A DNA stretch of 64,000 nt from Siphonodentalium dalli (Eukaryota > Mollusca > Scaphopoda > Gadilida > Siphonodentaliidae): assembly GCA_032622095.1 (NCBI GenBank), contig CP136061.1:90683845-90747844 (forward strand). Direction: 5' to 3'. The notes below the pieces were generated by a model. That model searched no databases and was not told the origin of the DNA. It saw only the letters and a list, made by a program, of their open reading frames with translations. Below, one piece after another: positions 11,370 through 23,829 of the stretch. Position 1 is the stretch's first letter, and every line of letters starts with the position of its first letter. A program made the position numbers and the translations under genes.

Positions 11370-12525
11370 ATACTGCGCGTGATAAATACACCACACGATC
11401 CCAATGATCCAGATATATCATTAGACTTTGGTCAGGAATATTACATCTCCGAGTTTCGTGATGACATAACATTTACCCTAGCTCGATTCATAACAAGCAA
11501 CCACTCATTACCAATAGAAAAGTGTAGGTGGCATAGTACACCCCGTGATGATCGAATATGTACACTATTATATGTAACAACGGCCAAATCGGTGACGAAA
11601 TTCATTATATTTATTACTGTCAATCGTTATCAACAGAGACATCTTGTGCTCAAAATTGTGGCATTTAAATAAAATTATTGCTTCTATATTGTTTATTGCA
11701 CAAATAGAGACAATGTTTTAGATTTGTATATAATTACAATGGTAATACGACCCTGCCTAACTATGCTTAAAAGCCATGTCCTGATTGGCCAGTGGCCCGG
11801 GTTACCATGGCTATCTCGTTCCAGTTTTGTGTTACAATTATACTTTTTCCAATTGTACCACGAACAAAAATCGGTTTATTCAGATCGCCGCACGCAACTT
11901 TTCCCGTCTTTTCTAACTCCGCGCAAACGGGGCATCAACGGAGTACACCCGCACCCGTAACCCTTTGAATTTTGCTACATCTTGACAATCTTGCGAATTT
12001 TCTAGCGATTTGTCGCTTGAAAGCAGTTTGGTTGCCAATGAATATGGTCCAGATGATGTTATGGTATATGGTATATATAAATCGGTTAAATTGTATTTTC
12101 CATGGGGCCGGGCTGTGCATTCGTCGATTCGAATCTCGATCATATTCGATATTTCGGAATCAAGTTGAAACCGAAAATAAGATTATTTTTGTAAACTAGA
12201 CCATTTAGATGGCTTTGTGTAAGGAACATGGTCCATAGTCGATGATCATATTCATGTTGTCCCAACAACGTTCAACACAGAAATGACCGCAATGGTGTTT
12301 CCTGTACAATTTAAATGAAAGGCACGGGCGCCGCTGAAAACACATCCATTTTAGCCAATCACAACGATTATTTACGCAAACAAATTACCAGAGTACTCCG
12401 TGCAAAGAAATCGAGTACGCCCAATAAGAATTACACCACGAAATGTGTTCTCACCTGAGACCGAAAAAGCGCAGTATTTCGTTGACTATTCAGTCGAATT
12501 ATGACCAGAAACTTTCAGTTGTATT
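11370..12525. other. No gene seen
   Basis: No recognisable protein or structured repeat. A tRNA B-box-like word (GATTCGAATC at about 12126) occurs without a matching A box or a cloverleaf. Confidence 0.5.
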
Positions 12526-12529
12526 ACAA

Positions 12530-12677
12530 AAGAAATAAATACACGGTGTATCGGTGTGTATGGTCAAGTTGTACCACAAAAACTGATTGTAGGACTCCGC
12601 TACGTCTCGTCCTACAATCCATTTTTTTGTGGTACAACTTGACCATACACACCTCTACACCGTGTATTTATTTCTTA
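12530..12677. mobile_element. 148-bp hairpin, MITE-like
   Basis: Arms of about 68 bp (AGAAATAAATACACGGTGTA at the left, complement at the right end) flank a short loop around 12604 and match with few mismatches, including GTATGGTCAAGTTGTACCAC. Transcribed from either side it would make a long near-perfect RNA hairpin. The length fits a small foldback MITE better than a microRNA. Confidence 0.82.
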
Positions 12678-12767
12678 ATTGTAAATGATATATGTACAGT
12701 ATATGTACACTATATGCAAAGTATTTATCTAATATAAATATAACACTATCGGGTCTGTATGCAATTT

Positions 12768-12905
12768 AGCGCGCTTAATATCGCAATATTTTGCGTTCAA
12801 TATCGCAATAATAAGCGGGACATATTTTTGGTATTGCGCTATAAACGCGCTTTTCGAAATTAAGCGCGCTCAATATCGCAGTAAAGGCGCGCCTCAATAT
12901 ACCAC
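12768..12905. repeat. Repeated TTAAGCGCGCT / AATATCGCA words
   Basis: The words AGCGCGCTTAATATCGCA and TTAAGCGCGCTCAATATCGC occur in the same orientation about 90 bp apart, with further AATATCGCAATA words between them. It recalls the CpG-rich MITEs at 39230-39530 and 43643-43850 in composition only, not in sequence. Confidence 0.6.
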
Positions 12906-12909
12906 TTCT

Positions 12910-14384
12910 TCTGACTTGTACTCTAATATGTCAATTAATTTTTTTCGGCGACCACTTGGAGTAATCATTTGTCTCACGCCCAACCAGATCTGCATGTGAT
13001 AAGGATGTTCGATATCATAAACCTATTATAGGAGGGGGTACATTTAGTGTTGATATAATGGCCGCCAGAGGAGGCATTCTAATAAAGGTTGGCTAATAAG
13101 AAACTTGACTTTTGTATGTTTTGTAGACCCCTTGGTCTATTTATAAGCAATACATTAACTCATCAACATCAAAGCTACACCCTGTAATTTCATGTTTAGC
13201 TTCGTGGCAGATTAACGTCGGTAACCCCTGATTATGTTAAAAGGATTTCAACTCTTTGAAACATCAGTGAGTATAGTGATTTGGCGCTGACTATTTCTAA
13301 AATAATAGATAATCAATATATTTTCTGTAAAATTGTGAATGCATGATTCAGAGCCACAAACAACAGCAGATAATGGGGAAAAATATTATTAATCATAAAA
13401 CGGTCTCTAAATTCGAATAATTGTTTTCCGCTCAAGGCTAAGTTAATCTTTTTACTATTTGTTTAATATCATACAAGATCTGTTGGAGATTTGTCCACAA
13501 TTTACTGTAGATCATGTATGATAACTTTGTTGTATCAAGTACATGAACAATGATGACCCATTGAATTAGTAAACGCTCTTTATATCGCGATTTTGCAAAT
13601 GATCTCAGAAGAACAATTTGGCAGTGAACATAGTTTTGTTTCGAAGAAAATGGGATCAGAAGCGAGAAAATTCCATTTTTATTTTATTTTCAGCTAAAAT
13701 ATTTAAAAATTTCATGTGTTCATGCATTTTCGCACAAATTTCAAGACTTCGCATTACATATGCGATATGGTGTCAATAATGTTGGAAGTGGAAACTAAAT
13801 ACCAACACAAACAAGTCAATTCAAACATTAGCAAGCTATATATAATGTTAATGAATTGGGATACCTCTCTTTAAAGGGCAAACAAAGCGACAATTGCCAG
13901 ATGGCAAACAACCAGAATTGTAAAGGGTATAATTATATTGCCCTATAAGATTATCATAACCATAGGGGAGGGGATCTACATGTGACTTTAAGGTCTAATG
14001 TATATGACGTCACTCCTTTGTTCGTCGCGTTCAGTTTATAAGACAATTGGTGGTTATTGTCGAGAGCCTATATTCTTTTACAAACAAGGATCCATTATTT
14101 TAATAACGGATGCCCAATATCCAATTTAATGGACAATTATTCACTGTGAACGATTTCACTTTAGATGACTTGTATGCATGATAGCATACTGTATGCATGT
14201 AGATATCAAGACAAGGGTGTTCAAGTATAATATCGCTCTGATTGATAGCTAGAAACATAGCAGAAGGGATATACACATAGAGCTTCGTCACAGTGTGTAG
14301 GCGTGTCTAACTTCAAATTTCAGAGGTTTCGCGTAGGCAATGGATATTTCTCGAATATAATGCCGTTTCTGGGTGGCAAGTTAT
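12910..14384. other. No gene seen
   Basis: AT-rich spacer inside the large inverted repeat. No long open frame and no clear repeat. Confidence 0.55.
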
Positions 14385-15310
14385 ATATCTAACTAGCAGG
14401 TGGACCCGACTTCGTCCGGGCTGTTTCCCCTCTGCTTTTCGGCGAATCGCGCGATTTTACCTTGAATTGTCCATTTTGAAGGTGAAGGTCAGGTGGGGTC
14501 ACGATTTGACCCGTCTAAAACACTGCCCGGACAAAAGTACCCGACAAAAGTACCCGTCGAAATCCATCCGGTTTTACCCGATTTGACCTCGAATTGATCA
14601 TTTTGAAGGTCAGTTCGGGGTCACGACCCGTCCAAAACACTCAGTGGACAAAAGTAACCCCACGTATAAAATTTCGTCGAAATCCCATCAAAATTCGCGA
14701 TTTGACCTTGAAATGACCCGATTTCAAGGTCAAGGTCACGTCGCACGGGCAAATTAACAGGCCCATGCCACTCCACGGCCGAAAGTATCCCCATGTACCA
14801 AGTTTCATCGAAATCGGTTCTGTCGTTTTCGAGACACACACACAGACACACCCTCCCTCACACACCCACTCACACACACACATATCTTTCAAAAATATAT
14901 AATAGACTAGCAGGTTAGCCCGCGACTGGCGTGTTTGGTCAGAAACATGACAATGTTTTATGTTTTGTTTGTGTTTTTCAATGAGTTAATATTGGGTTTT
15001 TCAATATTTTACCCGATTTGACCTTGAATTGATCATTTTCAAGGTCAAGGTCATGTCTGGGTCACAATTTATAATTTGTGGGTACCCGTTTGAAGGTGAA
15101 GACTGACCCGATGAAAAATTCCCCCGTTTTTAGGAACGACAGACATAAGAATGTTGCACACAATGCGACGTCGACGATCCCCGTGTGTTTTTACACTTAT
15201 ATACGAAGTTTGAGCTCACCTAGGGCGGAAAAACGAACACAACACGCTCCGCGTTCTTAGGAACACAACACGCTCAAGTCTATACACGCCCAGACCCAGA
15301 AGAGGTAAGA
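14385..15310. repeat. Two adjoining retroposon-like (SINE/RTE-tail) repeats
   Basis: Two heads, ACTAGCAGGTGGACCCGACT at 14391 and GACTAGCAGGTTAGCCCGCG near 14903, each follow a TATATA-rich stretch. The first is followed by repeated TTTGACCTTGAATTGTCC blocks, the ACCAAGTTTCATCGAAATCG box at about 14798 and a CACACACA/CAGACACA tail before AAAAATATATAATAGA, which is itself the target of the second. This head-to-tail insertion into TA-rich ends is typical of the family. Related copies: 4190-4735 and 44515-45480. Confidence 0.75.
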
Positions 15311-15382
15311 TTTTTTAAAACCTGCCCGTGGCCATTGAGCAGCCCCTGACAGAGGTTGTCCACCCTTACGAGATGATCAATA

Positions 15383-18074
15383 GGTTATGGTTGTACACCT
15401 GCAATGGGAACTGTTATTTTATTATTTTAACTAAATGTTTACCGACTTGTGAAACATCTTAGTATTTTAAAAACAGGGGGGTATCCGTAGTCCCATTGGG
15501 ACAGTCACACCTCTAGTTTTGTATAGTTTTCAAAAGTTTCTCACACCGGGCGGAACAACCATGGTCAGCCCGGTGTGTCCTGGTCTCTTGCCCGTAGCCG
15601 TGTGCATTTGTCTGGAGTTAGACCACTAGATGTTAGGATTTATGCAATTTTTCAGGTTAAAATATCTGAATGTTCTCATACCGGGAATATAGAACCATGG
15701 TTTATTAATATATAGGATATTAGGCCTGAGAGCACTGAGGTGCAAGGGGGGGGGGGGGGTGTGCAAATGGAATTATGCAAAACATGTGTTTGGTCCCAAT
15801 CTGATTCAAGGGGGGGGGGGGGGGGGGGTGCAGTTGGAATTTCCCAAGGTGGACACCCCCCTAACGGAGACCCTCTAGCCACGTCCCTGCGCATATATAG
15901 AGCTCGTGTGGTAAACCGCCAACCACACCCGTGGAATAAATTTGTTATTCAGAAACAATATGCGTGGTGGGTTGTTTAACAGTCATCAATCGTCATCGGA
16001 TAATTGATAGTTTTAATTTATACGATTTAACTTGGAGATATCGCGTACACGAATCAGTTATAAATGTTACACGCCCTGTTTTGGTTGGCACGACAAGACA
16101 ACACAAATGAGCATATGAGAGTCACCCGTGTGAAATGGCCGTGAACGAGATGGCGATTCAATATTCACAGCCAAGGTTCTCTTAGCCAATATCGGCATTA
16201 AAGGGGTTAATAAAACCAGTGATGGTTGACACAACAAGTACATTTTATTAAATTAAATCACAGCATATGAATCCTACTAGCGTAATGCATCATATTACAC
16301 TGTCCGCGGGTCCATGTGGCCGCCCGGGCTTGCACGAGCTCTCTTGTGATCTTCTAACATACCGCCATTTAACGGGTTAATGAACCCGGTCATGAACGAG
16401 ATGCCGAGTCAATCTTCACAGTTCACGTTTTGTATGTGTCTCGCTACCATTTGACATCAATATATAGCGTGACCTGGTCTCTGGGTCCGCCCGGGCTCTC
16501 CTGAGTCCTGTGTTCTTTTAGTCAATATCGGAATTTAAAGGGTTAATAAAACCAGCAAATAAATGTTCGCAACCTATACTTAGTATGTATCCCACTACCA
16601 TGAGGCATCATATTATGTTGTTCACGGGCCAGTGGGGCTGCCCGGTCTCCCCTGTGCTCTTATGGCGCATACCGTCATTTAAGGGGTTATTGAAGCCGGC
16701 CGTGAACGAGATGGCGAGTCAATCTTCTAAGTATGCCTTTAGTAAGTGCCTCGCTACCATTAGTCATCAATATGTGTGATCGGGTCTCTGTGTCTGCCCG
16801 GGCTCTACTAATATCGGCATTAAAGGGTTAATAAACCCCCCGGTGGATGACACGGTAATTTTCATAATCTATGCTTATTTTGTATCCTATACTACTATAA
16901 GGCATCACATTAGACTGTCCGCGGGCCCATGTGTTCGCCCGTGCCCGCCCGGCTTATCTGGTGTGCCCACACGCCCGGGCTTGCCCGGGCTTGCCTGGGT
17001 AGTAGTTAGTCACGCCCAAAATGGCCTATTTTCGATGTGTCTATTTTTAGCATATACTATATGCGTCTTGTGTTGGCGAATGTGACTATTAAATCATTGT
17101 TTCGTGTACACCATGTTAATGCTGGCGGGTGTTTGTCCCGTCCTATCTTCAATATTCTGCGTTTTAGTCATTGTTTTGCGTTTTCTAATACCGTCCCATC
17201 CCATCGTCCCATTCTGCAAATTTAAATTTTCCAAAACCAGCCATTTTGTAAGTAAGCTGAAATGACATAACACTAATTTGTCATTGGCAAAATATAAATC
17301 AAATATTTAACGAAGAAGTAATGTATATACGCTCTAAATATTTATTAAGTTATATTCTTGTCGATATGTATGTTTTCAAATCGGCATTCGTGTTAATTCA
17401 ATCTTTGTGTATTTATTTCAGTTTTATAAAAATAAATACGAGAGATACGAGGCCGTCACGTGTCGTGATTGGTTTGGGTGGGTCAGTAAACAATTCCGCT
17501 TCTAATTATGTGTAACATATATATTCTACTTACAGCTGAGTGTGTTTTTGTAGCACAAGTCGGTTTAAAAATCCGACTCTTTGACTCAGTTTAGCGGACA
17601 CCATCTCGATTATCGAACGAGTGATTTTAACAACCGGTTGGCGTCAGACGTGTGCTCATAACAGGGTGTTTTTCTGAACCAATTTTTACACGGGATACAT
17701 CAAATGGAAGAGTAATAAAATATCTTTCTAGCTATTTATGAGGCATTTGTGTTTGTGGACTTTGAAAAAATGATAACAAATTAGGCCCGGCCAAGTTGAT
17801 TACCTTTTTATAGAATTAAGTATTATTGGTGGTGGGATCAGTGTTTGTTTTGGGGACCTGTGGTTTTCAGCACACATTATCACGGTGGGGAATCACGTGG
17901 TTTCGAGTATTAAAAATGGCCGACGCGATCGCAAACGCGACCAGAAACGAGGAAAAGGGTAATAAACTAGGATATGACATATTACTTGTAGTATCGTGGT
18001 ACCAACGAGCATATTCTATATATACTATTTTTCAAACAAGCTGATACCCCATTTGTGTCCAAGCGCACAGTTTT
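15383..18074. repeat. Right arm of the large inverted repeat (2.7 kb)
   Basis: Inverted copy of 5032-7749. Differences from the left arm include a 29-bp segment present near 7157-7185 but absent near 15962, a 15-17 bp segment near the ATGGCCGACGCG word missing here, and longer poly-G runs (15747-15760 and 15811-15829). Its inner end stops inside sequence that in the left copy belongs to the 7186-9446 TIR element, and its outer end stops inside sequence that in the left copy belongs to the 4751-5239 palindrome. Confidence 0.95.
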
Positions 18075-18371
18075 ATTTTGTTATTTAAAATTTGTTATTT
18101 AAAGCGATAATCCATCTTTAACAAAAATATGTAATTTTCGACCAAAAACGTGTTTGGGGAGGGGTAGCTAAAATCGAGTATCTCACAAAGCGTTCAAAAT
18201 CTAAATTAACCAACCAGTTCCACTTTGTCCGATGTGACGTAACGTGTAGTTATTCGGACCTCATTTATTCCACGTGACATAAACGACGTAGAATCAACGG
18301 ATGGAACAAATTGGAATTAAATCAGTATGGCAAAAACATTCAGTTCTTTAAACGCGTGTCATATATAGAGG

Positions 18372-18478
18372 ATATGAAATGAGTGTTTCTCTCATATGAT
18401 ATTTATGAAACGAGTCTAAGAATTCGTGACGAGTTTCATAAATATCATATGAGAGAAACACGAATTACATATTCTATT
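18372..18478. repeat. Short palindrome
   Basis: Arms containing GTGTTTCTCTCATATGATAT and GTTTCATAAATATCATATGA pair almost perfectly around a 25-bp loop near 18425. Probably a small foldback element. Confidence 0.75.
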
Positions 18479-19101
18479 GATCATATGACACCTATAAATT
18501 GATTATGATGTCCAAAACGCACACAAATCACTAAATAGCTATATGACATCGGCAGCAAAAGGTTAATGTGACGTCACTTCATTGCACCGGAAGCCCAATT
18601 ACACCTGGTGAACTAGCAGAAATAATATGCACGCGAAGATATTCTGTTCTCAGTTTGTAACATTATATCGTATGTTTATTAGATAAATACGAATTATATA
18701 TTCTATTTATCGTATAACAATGTCCAAAACTATATATTTCAAGATTATAATTGCGAGAATTTCGGCATCGCGTTGATTCGTGTATTTGACGCGCACGAAT
18801 TTGACCAGCATTTAGTCAGAGATGCGTCTCCTCGGCCCCCGGCTGCCATTCAGCCAATCAGAACACACTTTTTGTCAACAAACCAATCAAATTATCGGAA
18901 GGTGATATGAATTAGTAATTGATATGAAATTGATTTATGACATAGTTTCCAACGTAAATAATGATTGAGTCATATGATAAAATTCGGTTCCATATTGTCC
19001 CAAGTGAGTAAATTTCGATTTTTCAACACATGGAACAACTGGATTATGGGTAAAAAATTGCGTAAGGACAAAATAGAAACAACAATTAAAACTGCGTTGG
19101 A

Positions 19102-19390
19102 TAAATTGGTGAAAGTACATGTAACTTTCGGAGTTTTATGTTACAGAGCTAACACAATCACCCAGGTCGCCTAAGGACATGCACGGTTCCCACACGGGAA
19201 GACCATTTGCCTCCCAAACAGCGTTCCTTATCTCTTTGAATTATCGTCCTAATTATGTGCCAGCGGGGATTGCGTTTCTGTGAGAAGTCTACCATGTGGT
19301 TCGCTTATATTCTTCCCGCATCACTTCATAGTAAACTCGTACCCGCGTCAGTTTGATTGTTACCTTTTGTGTGAGAAAGTTTCATTTTTG
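19102..19390 (+). repeat. Left terminal direct repeat of the DIRS-like element
   Basis: Starts TAAATTGGTGAAAGTACATG and ends near GAGAAAGTTTCA. Matches 23035-23328 in the same orientation. Confidence 0.92.
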
Positions 19391-20105
19391 TTCTGCAATT
19401 AACTTTGCTTTGGTCCAGGACTCGGACTGTCCGGACGACACAGCGAATTGCAGCAGCGACAAGGATGTTCACAATACCATCAATATTGGACTTCAGGCTA
19501 GTGCTTTTGACGAGTATATGCCTGTTGACAAACAGGGACCATCTAACACGACACATGGTACATGTATGAATGTGACTCTTTCTCAACTACATGAGTCTGT
19601 TAAAGACATTCAGAGACAAATCGTTGGCGATATGTCACAACCTGAACCCACCATACAGACTCAACCGTCGGTGCCGTACCACTCTGCACTGGCCACCCGG
19701 GGAATGCATCTCGACAGTTTCCGTCATGTGGATAATGTTTCTCCGCTGGTGAGGAACAACATTTTATCCGGTAAGGATGTTAATTTGGCCATGCTCCTTA
19801 TCCCATATTACGGTGCTGATATAAACCAACGCGTAGGTAACGATCTCACCACAATATCGCGCAATGACTCCAGTGCAAATCCTGCAACCAGAGTTCTCAC
19901 AACTCAGAATTCTGCCCCTATATTTGCTGTCTAAGTCAGCCACACCACGATCAGCAGCAGACACAGGTACCCGGGCACAGCCACCACCCACGACAGAAAG
20001 GACACGTCGAATTCGGTGTGTTCATAATGGCAAGGAAAAATGTCTTAATTTCGATGGGGAAAGAGGCTGCTTCAGGAAATTGTGTCCATTTCTTCATTTG
20101 TGAAC
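19353..20105 (+). pseudogene. DIRS-like gag region with zinc motif
   Basis: The open frame to 19934 contains HLDSFRHVDNVSPLVRNNIL and SGKDVNLAMLLIPYY, phrases I associate with the first protein of animal DIRS-like elements that precedes RT. After a frame change, RCVHNGKEKCLNF and GCFRKLCPFLH (about 20010-20100) give a CCCH-type zinc-binding motif, and one further base shift would continue it (CEQCLCNH). The first 13 residues of the frame lie within the terminal repeat, so the true start may be further in, possibly after an acceptor-like TTGGTCCAG at 19424. Broken by frameshifts. Confidence 0.75.
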
Positions 20106-20203
20106 AGTGTTTGTGCAACCACCCCGTAAATTTCTGTGTTCACCCTATTGGTCAAAGGAAATGACTGGCCAGTAGTCCTGTTTATGGTGCGGCTCCACTT
20201 GAA

Positions 20204-21425
20204 ATGGTGGCGTCCACTCCGATATCAATTTCACAATTGGAATTATTTGTGTCCGAGCATCCTGATCGTGTGTTTGTGTGTTATCTGTTGAGTGGCCTTC
20301 GCGCAGTTCGGAGTCTACCTTCGCATTTCTATGTGTGCCACAATTTCCAATCTACTTTATTCCAGAGGAGAGCTGCAGTGACCGCACTGCTTACACATGA
20401 AGTGTTGCAGGGTTATGTTATTGGCCTTTTTTTTATGTGCCGCCATTTTTCCATATATAGTGAGCCCTCTGTGCGTGGCAACCGGGAAAAATTCCAATAA
20501 AAAACGGCTGATAGTGGATCTAAGTTCTCCGCATGATCATGTTTCCGTTTGCAGTGTTAATGATCTTATAGACCAGGAGGAATATTCGCTTTGCTATATT
20601 TGTATTGATGATGCGATCCGCATTATTTGTGATATTAAAGCTTGGAAGATCCGGTTATGTTAAAATTTGTTCAGCAGCTACATATTCCATTCGCTGAACA
20701 CAAAACAATGGGTCCGTCCGCGTGCATTGTGTACCTAGGATTGTATTTCGATTCTGTTAACATGGAAGTGCGTTTACCGGAAGATAAGTGCGAACGTCTG
20801 CAATCTCTTATCTTACCATTCCTGAAAAGGTCGACATGTACAACACGCGAACTTCTCGTGATTCTTGGTCATCTGAACTATGCATGCCGGGTTATCCCAC
20901 CGGGCAGATCATTCATATCCCATTTGATCACTGTGTCCACTCGAGTAAAAAAAAATTACCTGAACCACTTTGTTACACTTACAACCGACTGTCGACGCGC
21001 ACTGCGTATGTGGTGCAAATTTATTAGTGAATGGAATGGTGTGTCGTTGTTCCTGGAGCATAGTATAACTCACGCTCCCGACTTCCAACTGTACACTGAT
21101 AGTTCATCTACACGAGAGTTTGGTGGCATTTTCCAAGGACAAATGTGGTTCAGGGAATTTGGACCGATGAGTTTAAAACAATGTGTACAGACACCGACAC
21201 GAAAGCTTCTATGGCCTTGTTATTATAAATATTCCCCATTGTTATTGCATCCGTACTGTGGGACCCTTATCGGTTCGCAAACGAATTGTATTCCATTGCG
21301 ATAACGCTGCCACAGTTAACATCCTGCAGAAGGGCCGTAGCTCCTATAAACATTCATTTATAATTAAACTGGTATGGCAACTCACATGGTGCGCTGCTAA
21401 AAACAATTCATGTTTTATGCCGAAC
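20204..21425 (+). pseudogene. DIRS-like reverse transcriptase / RNase H, internally deleted
   Basis: The N-terminal RT part is readable in two frames (FVSEHPDRVFVCYLLSGLR, then SPLCVATGKN and KKRLIVDLSSPHD, and DDAIRII to about 20640). The text then jumps to post-catalytic RT sequence (IPFAEHKTMGPSACIVYLGL at about 20684-20745), so the central palm with the catalytic Asp residues is deleted. RNase H follows, with QLYTDSSSTREFGGIF (about 21087-21140) and, after a frameshift, VFHCDNAATVNILQKG (about 21294-21340), which carry the expected acidic residues, then LTWCAAKNN. The element cannot reverse transcribe. Confidence 0.85.
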
Positions 21426-21479
21426 AAGTGCCTGGTAAATGTCACATAATAGCAGATCGTATTTCTTGCTTTCAGGAAT

Positions 21480-22543
21480 TTCACGACTTGATACCATCGG
21501 CCGATCTATAGCCGACTTCAATTCCAGAACTGTCAGCTCTGATAATGTTTTAAACAAGATTGTGCAAACCGTCTGGTATTCATCTATAAACGATTCCACG
21601 AAGCGGGCATACTCTTCGGCACTAAGCCAATTTATGATTTTCTGTCAGTCATACCGCACTCATGGTGCTCTGATTCACATCTGCCAACCATTCCAGAAGA
21701 CACATTGATATATTATGCGGCTTTCTGCCATGGAATTAAACACCTGTACTATAGCACTATCAAACTACATCTGGCCGGCATTAGGTTGTTCGATATCAAA
21801 AGTGATTGCTCAAGCCCATCCATCAGTGCTGACAAAACGGATTCGATACGACTGCACTCGTTCCTTCGAGGTATCAAAGACTACAGGTTCCATCTAATAG
21901 ACCGCGTCGCCTTCCGATCACTACCGATATTATGCAGCGTCTGTGTCGTTTGTTAAGAGGTGCTGTCGACCACATGTTAGCTGCAGCATTCAGTTTTGCA
22001 GTTTTTGGATATCTGCGCTGTTCCGAATTCACAATTACAACAGGCTTGTTCAATCCACAGCTGCATCTTTGTATGATCGATGTCCAGCTAGCACACGAGC
22101 GAGACCATTTTACTCTTTTGTTCAAGTCGTCCAAAACGGACCCCTTCAGACGGGGTGTTACATTACTTTTATTCGCTACAAATGACGATATATGTCCAGT
22201 CACCAACATGCCTAGGTATCTGCGCTTGCGGACTGGTCCCTCGGTTGACGTTTCGACTTCAGCTCTGTTCGTTGACATGAGTGGTGCAGCTTTAACACGC
22301 GATATGTTCCTGCATAAATTGCGATATCTACTTAACTTGTTAGATATCAACCACGCAGGATATTCGGGACATAGCTTTAGCCATGGGGCGGCGTCATCAA
22401 GTGCTAGCGATAGTGTAGACGATTATCTTATCAAAGTCATGGGCCGTTGGACTTCCGATTGTTACACCCGATACATTCATGTTGACAGGCGGCGCATCCG
22501 CGCTGCTCAATTATCTATGGCACATGTCCATCCAGTCCAATAA
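21480..22543 (+). pseudogene. DIRS-like tyrosine recombinase, catalytic Arg lost
   Basis: The N-terminal SAM-like part is at 21480-21710 (VWYSSINDSTKRAYSSALSQ) and continues after a frameshift (YYAAFCHGIKHLYYSTIKLH, LHSFLRGIKDYR). The catalytic domain is an open frame of 203 residues from 21932. Its active-site residues: first Arg in GYLRCSEF (residue 29), Lys in FKSSKTDP (68), then GHSFSHGAA where the expected H-x-x-R has Ser at residue 150 in place of the second Arg, Trp 173 in GRWTSD, and the nucleophile Tyr 181 in YTRYIH. Because of the Ser change the enzyme should be inactive. Confidence 0.88.
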
Positions 22544-22642
22544 TATATTGTTTCCATACCTGTGGGTTTCGACCCACATATATATATTATCTGCTATATC
22601 CTCCTTATATGGCACTTCTTTATTTCACAAACTATCTCCAGG

Positions 22643-22715
22643 CTTTTTGGGGATCATTCGTTCGCTTCGCTCCACTCTTTTTGGGGATACAATTCTGTAT
22701 TCGATCCCCAAAAAC
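22643..22715. other. Hairpin after the recombinase gene
   Basis: CTTTTTGGGGATC near 22640 pairs with GATCCCCAAAAAC near 22705, around CGTTCGCTTCGCTCCACT and a second CTTTTTGGGGAT copy. It could be a 3' processing or end structure of the DIRS-like element; the role is inferred. Confidence 0.55.
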
Positions 22716-23034
22716 ATTTCCATCTTATTAATTAATGTCACGTGAGTCTAATTGCTACACTTTAGTAAGCAATTAAAGGTACATTTAAGACTTTTAAGAT
22801 GCTAGTTCCGACGCGAGTTTAATTGGTCACATGTAACATTGACACGTTAAGTGCCATTAATCATTCTTAGATCGTACTTACATGTAACACAATCGTTTAA
22901 TTAAACTCGTGATTTAGATAGAGCGAAGCCAGCTGTTTTGGTCCTCATATAAGCCAAGTATATTAATATTATAGTCAATATATTATCATATTATATAATA
23001 AACATATTTATAGTCAATATTAGCTGTGTATCAT

Positions 23035-23328
23035 TAAATTGGTGAAAGTACATGTAACTTTCGGAGTTTTATGTTACAGAGCTAACACAATCACCCAGGT
23101 CGCAATCACCCAGGACATGCACGGTTCCCACACGGGAAGACCATTTTCCTCCCAAACAGCGTTCCTTATCTCTTTGAATTATCATCCTAATTATGTGCCA
23201 GCGGGGATCGCGTTTTTGTGAGAAGTCTACCATGTGGTTCGCTTATATTCTTCCCGCATCACTTCATAGTAAACTCGTACCCGCGTCAGTTTGATTGTTA
23301 CCTTTTGTGTGAGAAAGTTTCACTTTTC
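23035..23328 (+). repeat. Right terminal direct repeat of the DIRS-like element
   Basis: Copy of 19102-19390. It differs by an extra AATCACCCAG-containing insertion near 23103 and scattered substitutions. Confidence 0.92.
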
Positions 23329-23829
23329 CACCGCCACCCCGCCTCACTCCTGGCATCACATAATTACATTTCCCGTGGGAACGCATTACATTGGTACTTA
23401 TCAATGCGAGACGTTTGAGGCACACACCTCGCAATTGTTGTCTTATAATGAGTTTTACTCGGCTAACTCCTTTCTAAGACACTTCCCTGTCCACATGGTC
23501 TGATGTCGATCCATGTATTACGCTATGTCGTTTTGTCTTTTGGTTTTCTTGTTGATGAAGGTGTATGTTTCATATATGTACTGTTGTTACTATTACCCAC
23601 TTGTATTTTATTTGATAACCTGTATTGTCAACATGGGTAATTCGAGTGAACACGATCCGTCCATGAATAGCTTGACATGTTCCTCGGGTAGATGGAGGAT
23701 CATATGGCTGGCTTCCCTCCGTTTTTGGTCTAGGGATTCATCCGATAAATGATAATCACGGCCCCTTCCTTTAGCATTATGCTCTTATGTCACGATATTT
23801 GCTTCCGCTCCGCAACGGCATTTATCGAG

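Larger units (their letters stand above)
19102..23328 (+). mobile_element. DIRS-like (tyrosine recombinase) retrotransposon, decayed
   Basis: A + strand element in the order gag-like region, CCCH-type zinc motif, reverse transcriptase, RNase H, tyrosine recombinase. It is flanked by two direct repeats, 19102-19390 and 23035-23328, about 95% identical by eye. Direct terminal repeats are more like the PAT/Ngaro arrangement of DIRS-order elements than the inverted termini of classic DIRS1. The coding region is broken by stops, frameshifts and an RT deletion. The interval 22560-23034 between the recombinase and the right repeat has no gene. Confidence 0.85.

Noticed and set aside
12100-12145. tRNA-like B box (GATTCGAATC)
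   Set aside because: No A box at the right distance and no cloverleaf can be drawn.
12530-12677. microRNA precursor
   Set aside because: The stem is about 68 bp and nearly perfect over its full length, longer than animal pre-miRNA; a foldback MITE explains it better.
22140-22350. Frame of 158 residues on the - strand at 21874-22350
   Set aside because: Antisense of the tyrosine recombinase.
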